Positions 35,721-49,044 of a DNA stretch of 64,000 nucleotides are shown in pieces. The DNA lies in NCBI GenBank assembly GCA_902729315.2, contig LR746268.1:2473501-2537500 (forward strand). Direction: 5' to 3'. The notes beneath the pieces are model-generated. The model worked only from the letters and a program-made list of their open reading frames with translations. It made no database searches and was not told where the DNA came from. Origin of the DNA: Spirodela intermedia (taxonomy: Eukaryota > Streptophyta > Magnoliopsida > Alismatales > Araceae). Position 1 is the first letter of the stretch; each line of letters begins with the position of its first letter. The position numbers were made by a program, and so were the translations under genes.

Positions 35721-37797
35721 ATTACATGACTTCTTTAGTTCAACAACATAAGATTGATGCTTTTGTGGTAAATTGTAGAAATAGTATCTAGCCTCTCATT
35801 CAACTACTCAAGAAAGACTTGTTTAACTAGAGTGAACAAAGGGATGACTTGCTTAACTTGTTTAAATTGGAATGATCAAGAAAGAATTGTTTAACTTGTT
35901 TAACTCAAGCAACAAAGGCTCTAAGAGCTAAAATTTGTGATGATGATAGTACTAATATTAATATTATATGATTTTTCTTAACCTTTTGAGTTGAACCCAC
36001 TAAAGTGAGAGCAGTGCTCATGTAGAACCACATGTCAATAATTTATTTGAGTTGAATTATGTCCACCCAAAATACTTGAGGTTACTATATTCATGTGAAA
36101 ACAAGTCTATGCTATAATAGCTCTCAATTTGAGATATTATTTGATGGGGTACCCCATTTTAATGTATGATGATCAGCTTAGTTTGAAGTATTTCTTTGAT
36201 TAGCACCACATATAACCTGAGCACTAAATAGTTGACCAAAATATTTAGACTTGATTTTGCTATTAGCTTTTAAGCTGAAATCAAGAATCATGTGATCAAC
36301 GTCCTCTCAAGGGTAACATAGATAGAACTATAGGACTAGGTGAAACAGTAAAAGAGGAGGTGAATTAGGGTTTCAAAATTTGATGATTTTTATTTTAGTA
36401 TATAGTTATATATATAGATATATGTGTTGACATGTGTATCTTGTCTCTCAACTCTCTCTCACTAAGAACATACATATTCTTATAATTGCTCACCCCTCAC
36501 CTGGCTACTCCTAGTACCAAAAGAAAATTCTTTATGATATTCACTATTTTGCTTAGGAAATATAGACCAATGTTCATAGACTCAGTCATTCAACAACTTA
36601 AGTTTGTTTCATCAAAAATTCAATCCTTCTAAGACTAAAACCCACTATCTACACCTCATGTTTTGCCTAAACCACTATCCCCTCATCACCTAAGTACCTT
36701 AAGATCAAATCAACTTAAGAAGATGTCACAACATTCTCATGCTTCAATGATGTAGGAATAGTTTAAGAGAATAGGTTGAATCTTTATATTCTCAATTAGT
36801 TTTTGATCCTCAAGTCTTGTCTAGTAAACCTTTGTCCTCTAATAGTTTCTTGATTTTACAAGATCTCCAATGTTCAAAATATTTAATAAAATATTTTTAA
36901 TTTTCTGAAAAATCTACTTTGTTACCTCATTTTCCTATGCACTATTAGGGACTTTTCAACTCTCTCTCTATATATATATCTTGCCCTCTCTCCTTTCTTC
37001 TATTACTTTTCTTGAGATACTTTTTTCATAATCTAGGATCTCAATATGTTGTGTATTTAGAGCCTTTTTTATCTTTGTTTTCTAGCTTCCTTGTGCAACT
37101 CCCTCAATACTAGTAAATTGATTGTATTGTGTTAAACTCATATTCCTTAGACAAACTATGGAAAGTATTGCACAAACCTTGTGCAACTCCCTCAATCCTT
37201 GTGAGAAATTAATATTCAATTTTTTTCTACCAGCAACTAAATTTCCAATAGGTGATTTTTCAGTCATTTTTGCTTAAAAAAATAATCACCCATGGTTTTA
37301 TTATCAATAACCTAATTCTAAATAAGTATAGATTAGAATTATTTTTGTGACTAAACGTGTTGACAAAATCTTGCTATGCTATTACAAACTAAACTTTTAC
37401 TCTTGGTTTTGACCATGTGAAAAAATATACTTCAAATTTAATGAATAGAAGGATAAAAGAGCTTAATTGAGAAATAATAAAGAACACAGTCTCAGAGAAT
37501 GAGATATTATGTCTATAACCATAGTCATTCTCTATTTGTGTATGTATCTAGTTTTTTCTTGTGTTTGTATACTATCCATTTGTAGGTGTGTTGAATCTAG
37601 TTTGACATAAGTGAGGCCCATATAACTAGATCAAACCCATTAGGTCTATTCCAATATAAATACTTATATTTGTTTCATCATTAATTAATTTGTCATTTTT
37701 CACCTTTTCCTTTCTCTCTCTTCAAATGCAAGCCAACTACTATCCTACTACTAGTAATGTCTATGACAATGACCAGTGCTCTTAATGGCTTCACTAA
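35721..37797. other. AT-rich stretch without recognised features
   Basis: No ORF with family similarity, no transposon terminus and no RNA gene was recognised. The ORF at 37082-37267 (minus) is not supported by anything else. Confidence 0.5.
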
Positions 37798-38438
37798 TGT
37801 AGCCTAAGACACAAGTTGAAATGTCAACTTCAAATTTGGGTTCTCTTATCTTGACTTTAGGTTATAAAGTGAAAAGTACGAAAAAGGAGCCCACATATGT
37901 CACCAAGGGGTCAGGGGTCTGAATTTGAGCCACTTTATGTCCTTTCACTTCTAGAAGATACTTTATGTCTCATTCTTTCTAGAAGAGACTTTAATGTGAT
38001 TTAGTCTATACCTAAGATTTATTTAGAATCTTTGACTATCAAAGTCTGTACCTAAGATCTACTCAGGATCTCAAACTTTTAGGGTTTGTTTAAATAATTT
38101 TAGAGTAAAGTATTTTTACAAGATTTGCCTAAGATCTTAGTATGTCAAAGTTTGTTTTAAGTCATTTTAGAGTTAGTCAAACTTTGGGAGTGCCCAACCT
38201 CCTTTCTAGGCTTATATAAAGGCCTCCATTGTGACTTGAGGTCCTCACTTTTTAGTTGAATTAGTTTTCTCCACTCTAAGAACCTTTCTCTCTTGCTTGT
38301 GGATTCAGATACCCCCTTATGGATTCAAGGGTTGAAGACTTCGAATTTGTGGATTCAGAGGTAGGTTTCTTCCCCAAGATTAGAGTTTTGTGGATTCAAG
38401 CCCATATCTTGTTTATTTTTTGTAGTACCACTACGTCA
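37798..38438 (+). repeat. 5' LTR of the middle gypsy element
   Basis: TGTAGCCTAAGACACAAG to ACTACGTCA, 641 bp. It is followed after two bases by TGGTATTAGAAC, close to the tRNA-iMet primer site TGGTATCAGAGC. It shares long segments with 44487-45193. Confidence 0.88.
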
Positions 38439-38440
38439 GT

Positions 38441-38454
38441 TGGTATTAGAACAA
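38441..38454 (+). other. Primer-binding site (tRNA-iMet type)
   Basis: TGGTATTAGAAC directly inside the 5' LTR; the consensus for initiator tRNA-Met priming is TGGTATCAGAGC. Confidence 0.8.
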
Positions 38455-38456
38455 GT

Positions 38457-39540
38457 CAACATTTCAATCAAGGTTCAAAAATGTCATGAGATAAATCTGC
38501 TCATATTGGTGACGATGATTCACCTGAAGTTTTCTTATCTCAAAATTAGATTTTATTACATTTCAATATTGAATAAATGAAAAATTTGATGATATTAGTG
38601 ATACCTTGAAACAACTTTTGGCTAGAATGAGTGTATTAGAGAGTCATTCATGCCCTCCTAGAGATCATGAAATCAGACGTCCTCAAAAAGTTACTAATGT
38701 TGAATCTTAATCAGATACTCATTGTTCATCTTGTTCTACAAGTTCTAGATTAAAATTTGAAGAAAATGATTTATGAGATTTTCATATGAAGATTGACTTA
38801 CCATGTTTTAATAGTCATTTGAAGATTGAAGAGTTCTTAGATTGATTAGTTGAAGTAGAATGATTTTTTGAATTTATAAAATTTTTTGATGGAAAATAAG
38901 TGAAGTTATTGGCTTATAAACTGAAGGGTGAAGCCTCTACATAGTGGGATCAATTATAGATCACATGTATGAGATCAAACAAAGAACTTGTACGATCATG
39001 GGAGAAAATGAAAATGCTCTTGAAATTTCATTTTCTTCTCCTTGATTATGAAAAAATATTATATCAACAATATCAAAATTGTAGACAAGGAAATAGATCA
39101 GTTTCTGATTATGCTGAAGAATTTTATCATTTATCTTCTCAAATTGACTTGACAAAATTTGAGTCATATATGATTTCAAGATTTAAAGATAGTCTTAGAT
39201 GAAAATTCAAGACAAAGTTATTTTATAGTTATTTTACAAGCTTAATGATATCGTAATGGCTGTAGAGCATGCTGAAGCCTTATTAGAGAAAGGAAAAATC
39301 AGAATTTGAAATTTTAGAAGTCAGAATTCAACTCTTCAATCAGATAGAGGAAGATCTGCTGTTATTTCTTCCACATCACATAATGGGCGACTGAATCAAA
39401 GTTTTGTTAGATCAAGTGAAGTAAATCCTTCTGTCCAAGTCTCTACTAACAAAAATCTTTATACTCCTAATATCATTCCTAAATGCTATAGGTGTGGAAA
39501 AAGTGGACACAAATCAAATATAGCATGGTAAACCTTGCAA
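38457..39540 (+). pseudogene. gag of the middle gypsy element
   Basis: The longest open part is 38969-39202 (WEKMKMLLKFHFL, YQNCRQGNRSVSDYAEEF), typical of the retrotransposon gag domain. Near 39480 a zinc-knuckle remnant reads CYRCGKSGHKSN, with the last Cys lost. Several stops interrupt it. It would form the capsid of the particle. Confidence 0.8.
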
Positions 39541-42500
39541 ATTCTATTGAAGAGGAAACAAAATATGAAGAACCAGAAGTTGAAGATAAGGTAGAAGAAA
39601 ATTTTATTGAATCGGATATTAGAGATACACTATCACATTCACTTGTAATCAAGAGATTAATATATTCATAAAAAAGAGAAGAAGACCCACAACACCATAA
39701 CATGTTCAGAACAAGGTGTACTATGAATTTTAAGGTATGCAATATAATCATTGATAGTGGTAGTAGTGAAAATATTGTCTCTTCTATGATGGTTAAAAAA
39801 ATAGATTTGAACACAAGCCTACACCCTCATCCATATCAAATTTGTTGGATCAAGAAGGAAATAAAAACTAAAGTTTTAGAAATATGTTTGATAAGTCTTC
39901 ATTATCATGAGTTAATAACTATTAAATAATATAGTTTTAGCCTTAACTCATGATAAATAGACTTATATTTATGTTACAGTGTGAAAAGTAGTTTTCAATT
40001 AATTAACATGAATTTTTGGGTAATTATGTGATTTTATATGATTTTTATAGTCTTACTTTTGAGATAAATAAAGAATAAGAAATAAAAATAAAAATATTAC
40101 AAAATGGTGGGACCCACTAGCCAGTTGGGCCCACAAGCGGGTTTGAAGCGTAATTAGGGAGTAGTCATGAGTAGGGGCTTGAGCAGCTTGGCTTGGACCG
40201 ATAGGGGCACGTGTGCAGCACTCCCCTTCCACGTCACTAGTGGCCAACCGGTTGTGGGGCAAGGAGTGGTCATACACGTGAGAGAAGTGACTTTGGTTAT
40301 AAAGCTAACATTACTATATATTCACCCAAAAAATCGGTGCACAATTGAGGTAGGACTAAACCCACGTCACACCTTCCTTAGAAGAGGCGGGTGACCGGCG
40401 CGGGTTCGAATCCTTCTAAAGTCAAAATTTATATATTTTTATCTGATTATCATGACTTTCCTGCATATCGCCGGTGAAGGATTAAGCAATGAAAATCGCT
40501 AGATCATCGGTGAAAATCTAGTCAACACGATTCGCGAAGCATTGCTACTAAAATTGTTAAACGATTCGTGATAAAAGGATCGCGAATCCATTGAGTAAAT
40601 CATCGACGAACAAGCCGTTGTTGGGAAGAGGACGATCTATTGGGAGATGAGTCGCCACCTCCTGAGAGCATACCAGATATGATGAAGAGCCTCCTCTTAC
40701 TACACGGACCTAAGGATGAAGCTCCCTAACATACGCCCCACCTCCATCCAGCTCCTCTCCATTGGGTGACAGTTGCCAGAGAGCCACAAAGTTGCTATTT
40801 TTCCACTCTGCCGAGTGACAGCCGCTAGAGATGACTCGATGACTCATTTCATTGATCTTTAGACTTTGCGAGAAGATCTAGAGATTGTCCATGTTGTCTT
40901 TGTCCAATGAGAGACTTTGAGGCTGTGGACACTACACAACAATCTTCCCAAAAGCTCAGGATTCCGATACATTGCCGACGCATTGCCATTGCAACGCTAG
41001 AACTCTATTTTACTACTTTCAGCTTAATTTTCGTTGCATTTAGTGATAATTTATTGATTTTAAATTTACCAACATATACTTCATTTCATTACGATTCTTC
41101 TGTCTTTTACCGATCTTAATTTGATCAATTAAATCGTCTATAATCACTTATGTAAGAATCACCGGGTGGAACTCTATTTCTGTCCGATTCGCATTTGCCA
41201 GGTGCTGATGTCATTATGACGTCCGCACCCTTATTTCCCTTTTTTGTGAATTTTAAATATATTTATTTTTCATTTTGTAGTATAAAATTCATAGAAAATC
41301 ATATTCATTGAGAAAAATTCTGAATAATTACTAGATATTATATTACAGCCTTGTGATCGACTTGGAAAATTACCGCTATTTTTGAAAGTTTTCTTAAATT
41401 ATAATTTATATATTTATTTAGAAATACTTCTAAATATTTAAAAATTCATATTTTCTAGTTTTATAAATTTTAGATTTACGTGATTTAATATACAATGACT
41501 AAGTCACATCAATGTCTAATCAAATTTTCAATTGATAACACTTATTTTGATGAAGTACAATGTGATGTTGTTGAGATGGATGCTTGTCACATAAAATTAG
41601 GCCGACCATGGTAATTTGATGTTGATGCTACATACCGTGGTAAGGAAAATATTTATATTTTCTATAGAAAATTTAAACAAAATTGTTCTGGCTCCAATGC
41701 AAGACAACGATTTCAATAAAGGAGAGAAGGAGAAAAGAAAAGTAATGCTTATCAATTAGACAAAGTTTCATAAAGAGTTTGATATTAATACTGAATTATT
41801 TGTTATTGTTCAAAAACCTAATGTAAATATCAAAATAACTGATGTGATATCAAAAGCTGTTGAAAGTTTCTTATTTGAATTTTCTTGAATTCAAGAACTA
41901 TCTACTCATCTTCCACTAATGTGAGATATACAACATCATACTGACTTTATACCAAGAGCAAGCTTGCCTAACCTTCCACATTATAAGATGACCTCACAAG
42001 AAAATCAAAATTTTCAAGAATAAGTAAAAGAGTTATTGAGTAAAGGATTAATAAGAAAAAAATTAAGCCCATGCTTTGTGCTTTCTCTACTTGTTCCAAA
42101 GAAAGATGGAAGTTGGTGGATGTGTGTTGATAGTAGAGCTATCAATAAGATAATGGTTAAGTATAGATTCTCAATTCCCCATCTAGATAACATATTAGAT
42201 ATATGATTTGTGGTTCTAATTTTTTTTCAAAAGTTAATTGAAAGAGTGGATATCATCAAATCTGAATTCAGCTAGGAGATGAATGAAAGATTATCTTTAA
42301 AACTAAGGCAAGTCTTTATGAATGATTGGTCATGCCTTTTGGCTTATCCAACACCCCTTGTACCTTTATGAGAGTGATAAATCAGATTCTAAAATTTTTT
42401 AATGGTAAATTTGTTGTTGTTTATTTTGATGACATTCTTATTTACAGTACTACGGAAGATGAACATGTGAAGCATTTCAGATCAATATTTAAAGTATTTC

Positions 42501-44508
42501 AACATAATGAATTATACATTAACTTGAAAAAATGTGACTCCATAACTACTAATTTGTTATTCTTGAGATATGTTGTAAGTACAAATGGTACCAAAGTAGA
42601 TGAAGAAAAGATCAGAGCCATTAAAGATTAATCAACATCAACCACAATTCATCACGTTCAAAGTTTTCATAGATTAACATCATTTTATAGAAGATATATT
42701 TGAAATTTTAACTTAATAACATCTCCAATTACTACATGTATGAAAGAATGTCATTTTAAATGGACAGATAAAACTAGTAAAAATTTTATCGTGATAAAAG
42801 AAAAATTATGTTTTGCTCTTGTTTTAGCCCTACCAAATTTCGATAAACTATTTGAAGTGAAATGTGATGCATCCATACTTCGTATTGGAGGTGTATTGTT
42901 GTAAGAAGGTTGGCCAATAACATTTTTTGGTGAAAAACTTTTTGAGGCAAGAAAAAAATGGACAACATATAAACTATAATTTTATGCCATGGTTCGTACT
43001 TTACAAACATGAGAACATTATTTGATTCAGTGAGAGTTTATTTTATATACTAATCATCAAGCTCTTAAATTAGTAAATAGTCAAACTTCTATCAATAGAA
43101 TGCATGTCAGATGAATCTCTTTCATTCAACATTTTACTTTTGTTATTAAATAAAAGTCAAAAAAACTGAATTGAGTTGTAGATGTTCTTAATAGAAAAAT
43201 AACATATTTGGTGAAACTATGTATTGAAATCACAGGATTTGATTCTCTCAAAGAATTATACCCATACGACAATGATTTTTCTCAATAGTATATAATTTGT
43301 ATGTCAGGAATATCAACTAAAAGGTTTTCACCTACAAGATTTTTTATTTCAAGGAACACAGTTATGATTCTTCACAACTCTTTTAAGGAGAAACTACTAT
43401 GAGAATTACATTCTTCAGGTTTAATAGGACACCTTCATCGAGACAAGACTTTACAATCAGTTGAAGAGTGATATTATTGGCCTAAACTAAAGAAAGATAG
43501 AGAAAATTTTATTCGTAAATGTCAGGTTTGTCAAACCTACAAGGGACAAAGTCAAAATAATGGATTATACACTCCATTACCTATTCCACAATGTCCATAG
43601 GTTGATATTTCAATAAATTTTATATTAGGTCTGTCGTGAACATAGAGAGGAGTTGACTCAATTTTGGTGGTCGTTGATAGATTTTTAAAAATAGCACACT
43701 TCATTACATATAAAAAGACAAATGATGCAAGTCAAATAGTCAAACACTTTTTTAAATAAATTATTTTTTTACATAGAATTCTTGAGTCAATTACCTTTGA
43801 TAAAGATTCTAATTTTATATCTTACTTCTGACAAACTATTTGGAAGAGGTTTGACATATTTTTGAAATTCAGTAGTACTAGACACTCACAAATTGATGGC
43901 CAAACTAAAGTTGTGAATAAAACTCTAGGCAATTTGATTTGTTGTATTTTAGGAGAAAAGTCAAAATAATAGAATTATGTTTTGGCACAAGCAAAGTTTG
44001 CATATAACTCAATGATTAATCATTTGACTAACTAATATCTATTTTTAATAGTATATTATTTTTCTCTAAGAATTCTATTATATTTATTATAAATATTAAG
44101 ACTAGTTAGAACTAGTATTACTGTAAATAATATGATAGATTTATCAAAATATGTTATGAAGGTGTGATACACAATCTCACAACCAATTATGAGAAGTATA
44201 AAGTGACAATAGATAATAAAAGAAAAAAAAAGATATTTGAAGTTAAAGATAAAGTGATGATGTACCTTCATAAAGAACGATTCCTAATAGTTAGCTACAA
44301 TAAGTTGAAGCCAAAGAAATATGGGTCATATCAAATTCTACAGAAGATCAATGATAATATGTACCTTATTGAGCTCTCACCAAATATGACTATTTCACCC
44401 ACATTCAATGTTAGTGATATATATGAGTACTATGATGATTCAAATGAAAACTCAAGGATGAGTTTTCTTGAAGGAGGAGAGACTAACGTAGCCCAAGACA
44501 CAAGTTGA
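39541..44508 (+). pseudogene. pol of the middle gypsy element: protease, RT, RNase H, integrase
   Basis: The protease start (39702-39888) has IIDSGSSENIVSS, then LTR E, then the protease end (41517 to about 41640; DVVEMDACHIKLGRPW). RT spans about 41990-42630 ([28 protein letters not shown]). The RNase H region is about 42750-43200. Integrase is about 43380-44030 with an HHCC-like start ([23 protein letters not shown]) and SQIDGQT. The C-terminal part (44164-44508) ends with KLKPKKYGSYQILQKIND and TFNVSDIYEY. Multiple stops are present. Confidence 0.88.
39889..41511 (+). repeat. Solo LTR copy E of the recurrent family, inside gypsy protease
   Basis: TGATAAGTCTTC to AAGTCACATCA, 1623 bp, flanked by ATGTT (39884-39888) and ATGTC (41512-41516), a one-mismatch duplication. 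The protease frame is continuous once the LTR and one duplication copy are discounted. Its USE is eroded (GTCCTACCTCA on the minus strand), while the TATATA remains. Confidence 0.92.
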
Positions 44509-45193
44509 ACTGTCAACTTTGAATTTGGGCCCACTTATTTTGAATTTGGGCCATGAAGTAAAAAGTACAAAAAAAGAGCCCACATATGTCACTAGTGGGC
44601 CAAAAGTTTGAATTTGAGCCCATTTTATGTCCTTTCACTTTTAGAAAATACTTTATGTCTCATTCTTTCTAGAAGAGACTTTAATGTGGTTTAGTCTATA
44701 CCTAAGATATGTTCAGGATTTCTAACTATCAAAGTTTGTACTTAAAATCTACTTAGGATCTCTAACTGTCAGAGTCTGTACCTAAGATATATTTAGGATC
44801 TTTAATTGTCAGAATCTATTTTAGGTTATTTCAGATTTAGTCAAAGTATTTTTAGAGGACATGTCTAAGATCTCAATTTGTCAAAGTCTGTTTTAAATCA
44901 TTTCAGAATTAGTCAGACTTTGTTCTTAGGATATGTCAAGATCCTCCTTTTGGAGAGCACCCAACCTCCTTTCTAGGCTTATATAAAGGCCTCTATTGTG
45001 ACTTGAGGTCCTCATTTTTTAGTTAAATCAATTTTCTCCACTGTGAGAATCTTTCTCTCTAGCTCCACCCCTTGTGGATTCAAGAGTTGAAGACTTCAAA
45101 TTTGTAGATTCAGAAGTAGGTTTCTTCTCCAAGATTGGAGCTTTATAGATTCAAGCCTTTATCTTGTTTATCTTCCACAATACTATTGCATCA
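44487..45193 (+). repeat. 3' LTR of the middle gypsy element
   Basis: It begins CGTAGCCCAAGACACAAG (the first T of TG has become C) and ends TTGCATCA. It is collinear with the 5' LTR but 707 bp against 641 bp, owing to an extra copy of a CTAAGAT-AGGATCT type repeat. Confidence 0.85.
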
Positions 45194-45614
45194 TTTACAT
45201 AGAAATAGTAAAGTAGCAACCAAAAGTTATGTTCAAATTGATATTTTAGAAGGTTAACCTTCAAGATCGTTTAGTTGATTTATGAGTCAAAATTCATATA
45301 AAAGAGACTGATTTGTGCAAGGATTTTGATGGTGGGCTATTCCAAGATCTTGCCTCACTACATGGGTCAAAGAGGCGATGAATGGCAACAGAGGCCACTT
45401 CACAATTGAGAGCACCAAAATGTTGCATTCATTTCATTCTGAAATTGTAGATAATGGTTATGTTTGCTCGTTGACTTTGGGGATCTAGTTTTAGTGGGTT
45501 TTGGCTCATCCTACTTTTGAATTTGAGAAGCATATCTAGTGTTGCCCGGGCCATGAATACTCGATAATTATTTGAAAGTTCAGCCCAGCCCATTGACCTG
45601 GGGGCGGCCGAAAG
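45194..45614. other. Flank between gypsy 3' LTR and GDSL gene
   Basis: It contains the 3' UTR of the GDSL gene (minus strand, from 45614 downward) and unassigned AT-rich DNA. Nothing else is supported. Confidence 0.5.
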
Positions 45615-47470
45615 TCAAACCCCGCGCTGCTTGCTGCTCAACAGGAAGCTGAACGACGGCCGGCAATACCCGCGGCGGATGAACATGTCGGCGAGGACCT
45701 TATACATGGCCTCCGTCAGGTGGGCCCCGTCCCAGTTGATGTACCTCCTCGGGTCTGGGCAGGCGGTGGTCACCGCCGGAGTGGCACACGTGGCGAATAG
45801 ATCGAAGTTGAATGGGCCGCCGCCGGACCCGCAGCAGGTCTTGAAGGGCTCCCGGAAGCCAAAGGCCTTGGGGTTCTTCATAACGGCGCGGTGGGCGGCG
45901 GCGTAGTCGGCATATGAGATGATGGCACGTGGATGACGGCGGCGGAGGTCGTCCAGCCTGGACTGGAGTAGGACGTTGAAGGCGGCGCTGCGGCGGTTCT
46001 GGGAGGCGGAGCATGCGAGGTCGTCCCGGTGGTCTCCAGCAGGGACGAGGCTCAACGTGAGGGGGAGGCAGCCGGAGAGCGGGTGCCCTTGCACGACCAT
46101 GTACTTGGCGCCCTTGCTGAGGAGGGCCTGTAGCCAGAAAAGGAAGAAGAAGACCGATTATTTTCTTTTCACGAGTACCCAAAAACTGAATTTATCATTA
46201 TTCTTCTCCACAGTTATCGCATAGATATTTAAAGACTATTTATCTAATGTTTTCGTATAAAATAAAAAAGTATATTTACGAAAAAATTACATTTATGACC
46301 ATGAGCAGTAAATTCAGAAAGTTCATTATCATAACTCCCTGCCGCACGCCAAAGTGTATGAGGTCCGAGAAAATTAGGGTATAAGAAAAATAATCAGACA
46401 GCGGAAGCTCCAACCTCACCCATGGAGTGAGGCCTGCTGCCTCTTCTGGTCGCTCTAGGAATCTACACGCAACACAAACTTTATATATACCCCAAAAAAT
46501 AGATACCTTTATTATAATCTCCAGCTCTTTTATTTACCCATTAAAGAATTGAAGAGATAATGTCGTAGTAAATAGGATAGACATGCAAAAAAAATATAAA
46601 AACAGAGGGCTTGAATTTGTCCTCTGTTAAACGAAACGAGGAACTGTCCTCTGCTTTTAAAAAAATTGCTACTATCTGTCCTCTGTTAAACGAAAAACCC
46701 CACTTCACCACCGCCAATAATCTGAATGCGCAGAGACTCTCTTGGGAGTGGTAAAGGATAACGAACTGTTCCAGTCTTCTTCTTACCTCGAGAAATCTGG
46801 TGACGCTGTCGAGGACCAGCTCCTGGACTTGGTCCGGCGAGACGCGGGAGCCGACGATATAGGCGTTGTCGTTGACCCCGATCTCGCCGACCCAGAAGAG
46901 GGCGCTCTCCATCTCGGCGGTGCACGCGGCGGGCAACCTGCGATGCCGCCTCCCGCCACAGCCCCGCTCTGCCATGAGCCTCTCAAACCAGGCCAGCTGC
47001 GTCCCCAGGGATTGCTGGATGATGTCAAGGGAGAGGTTGTTGCGGACGAAGAAGGAGTGATCGATGGCGGTGGAGCCGGCCACGGCGAAGTTGGCGCCGG
47101 CGGAGGAGTTCATGGCGCCGGCCGGGTGGAGATACGGCGGAGGAGAGGGAAGGGAGAGGGCGGCGGCGAGGAAGTCGACCACGAGGCGGCCGTCGGAGTA
47201 GCGGCCGGTGGGCCGGCCAAAGGTGGATCCATAAGGGAGTTGGTGAGCGTGGCCGAAGGAGAAGGGCCACAAGGAGTCGTTGGTGTTGCCTATGTCAGTG
47301 AAGGAGTCCCCGAACGCGTAGATCCTCGAGAAGCCACTTCCATTCCGGATTGCCCTGGCGGGGCCGGGGACTGCCGCTGCAGTGACGGCGAACGGAGAGG
47401 AAGAACATACGGACAGGAAGAGCAAGAAGAAAAGCACGGCGTGAGACGGAGTAAATGAGAGGGGAGCCAT
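45615..47470 (-). CDS. GDSL esterase/lipase, secreted (At3g48460-like)
   Basis: Two exons on the minus strand: 47470-46787 (228 codons) and 46127-45615 (170 codons plus TGA), joined in phase 0 across a 659-bp GT-AG intron; 398 residues, within the 350-400 usual for the family. Residues 7-33 form a hydrophobic signal peptide. The catalytic Ser is at residue 56 in FGDSFTDIGN (block I), with Gly at about 125 in GANFAVAG (block II), Asn at about 200 in GVNDN (block III), and Asp361 and His364 in DGAHLTEAMY (block V). These are the SGNH hydrolase residues. The family hydrolyses acyl esters outside the cell or in the secretory pathway; the substrate is unknown. The ATG at 47470 was chosen because the only earlier in-frame candidate is a GTG at 47488. 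It is GC-rich and looks intact, flanked on both sides by retroelement territory. Confidence 0.94.
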
Positions 47471-47531
47471 GGAGACGAGGAACTTCACGGCTGAGAGTGA
47501 TGCAACGCGAACCTGGCTGGGTTACCGCTAC

Positions 47532-47539
47532 TATATATG
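47532..47539 (-). promoter_or_regulatory. TATA box of the GDSL gene
   Basis: CCATATATAG on the minus strand, about 65 nt before the start codon, which leaves room for a 5' UTR of about 35 nt. Confidence 0.6.
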
Positions 47540-49044
47540 GGAAGAGTAAGCCGGAAGAGCCTACGGCAGTGAACTTACCTTCATCTACCACTGCGGCTCC
47601 CCTTTAAGGGGAAGAAGCAAGAGGTCGGAACAAGGCGAGGGTTACTGTATCCTCGCGGTCAGAGAACTTTTGCATTATTTTACCGCATATCAGGGTGAAT
47701 ATGTTCGTAGAAGATATTATGGGTGTTTTTTGCGAAAATTACATTTTTCATACGGTGGTGTGCTTTTTTAGAAAAAACACATTTTTCCTGAAATTTTCTA
47801 TTTTGGAAATTATATAGACGAGTATTCTTCCGGATGTAATCTTAAAATTTTGCTTCGGCGATGAGCGACCTGATTTGAGGAGTCCACCGTGAACCCTCCT
47901 CCGATCGAAATGGGGCCCAGCGGAGGCAGTGGGGGGAATTAAAGCAGCCCATTAAAGGCCCAACAAGGAAATGAATGAGAGCAGATGGCGCCAGGGATCC
48001 GTTGGGCCTTTAATCGCCTTCAGGAATCCTGGCCGGTGATTTAAATGACTGCGGTGACCGGTGAAGAAGTTGGTGGTGGGAAAAGGAGCCTCTCCATCAG
48101 TTTGAACCTGTGAGGTGACTCTACTCTCTCACTTGATGAGTTCAGACATTTACTTGGGTAGATCATCAGACTTGCCGATGGGCTGGGATGGGCCTGGGCT
48201 TTGGCAAGCCCGGCCAAAGTTTGGATCATCAGACATCCGTTGAGTTCAGGGTCTGGTCTCATAGAAAAACCAAAGAACATATGTTCCAAGACAACTGAAG
48301 GAGAGTAAGTGCGCTGGATGATCATGGAACTACTGCATTATCGCATGAAAAGTTCAGCTTTAATTTCTTTGGTTAGATCCTATTGAAGTCACTGATGGGG
48401 TTTTCCTGACTGATTTTTCAAGCACAAATTCTGAAAAACATTAGGCCAGCACTGCTATAGGCTTATCAGGCCTAGTGGCACAACAATAAACCTTTTTAAA
48501 TTGGGTGCTTGTGGTTGAGATTATTTTCTGTATTTACCCTTTCTAACCATGATGACAACATTTTAGATGCTAACTTGGCTAAAAGTGAGATCATCAAAAG
48601 TAAAGTTGACATCATGACACAAAAGTCTACTTCATTAAGGTGACATTTCTATGTTAAATAATGTTTGTCAATGAAAAATGGTTTTAAATTTACTCTGTGA
48701 ATTAATTTAAGCTACTATTAATGTTGAAATAAAAAAGGAAATAAGATTGACAAAAAAGAGATAGTAGACATGAATGTGATAATATTAACTATAAAATTGA
48801 TGTAGGATGAAAAATTCAATCATAGGATGGATGAACAGTTTTTGAATTTGGTGGCCTAAAACTACTTATCTAAGTGTTTAGGCGGCTAAAAATATGTGCT
48901 ACAACAATGAGAAGGTCTCAAAAGGACCAAATTACTTTTGGGTTATATTTTGTATGTCCAAAATTTTTCAAAAATTAGTTTCCCAATCAAGTGGACCAAA
49001 AGCTCATCTATAGCCCAACCTACAAGGTTGAGGCCAAAGAAGTA
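47540..49044. other. Intergenic DNA upstream of the GDSL gene
   Basis: From 47540 to 48340 there is mixed GC content with promoter and unassigned sequence. The open stretch on the minus strand at 48041-48325 (94 codons) has no domain I recognise. From 48340 to 49044 it is AT-rich with no supported feature. Confidence 0.5.

Larger units (their letters stand above)
37798..45193 (+). mobile_element. Chromovirus-like Ty3/gypsy element with both LTRs, decayed
   Basis: 5' LTR 37798-38438, primer-binding site from 38441, gag, protease, RT, RNase H, integrase and C-terminal domain, polypurine tract GAAGGAGGAGAGACTAA (44470-44486) and 3' LTR 44487-45193. The domain order protease-RT-RNase H-integrase is that of Ty3/gypsy. 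Removing solo LTR E gives about 5.8 kb. No 5-bp duplication matches (ACTAA left, TTTAC right), so the ends have eroded or recombined. Confidence 0.88.

Noticed and set aside
46742-47458. A 238-codon plus-strand ORF.
   Set aside because: It is antisense to GDSL exon 1, a known effect of high third-position GC; the minus strand has all catalytic blocks and a signal peptide.
48041-48325. A 94-codon minus-strand ORF upstream of the GDSL gene.
   Set aside because: No motif, splice context or repeat relation supports it.
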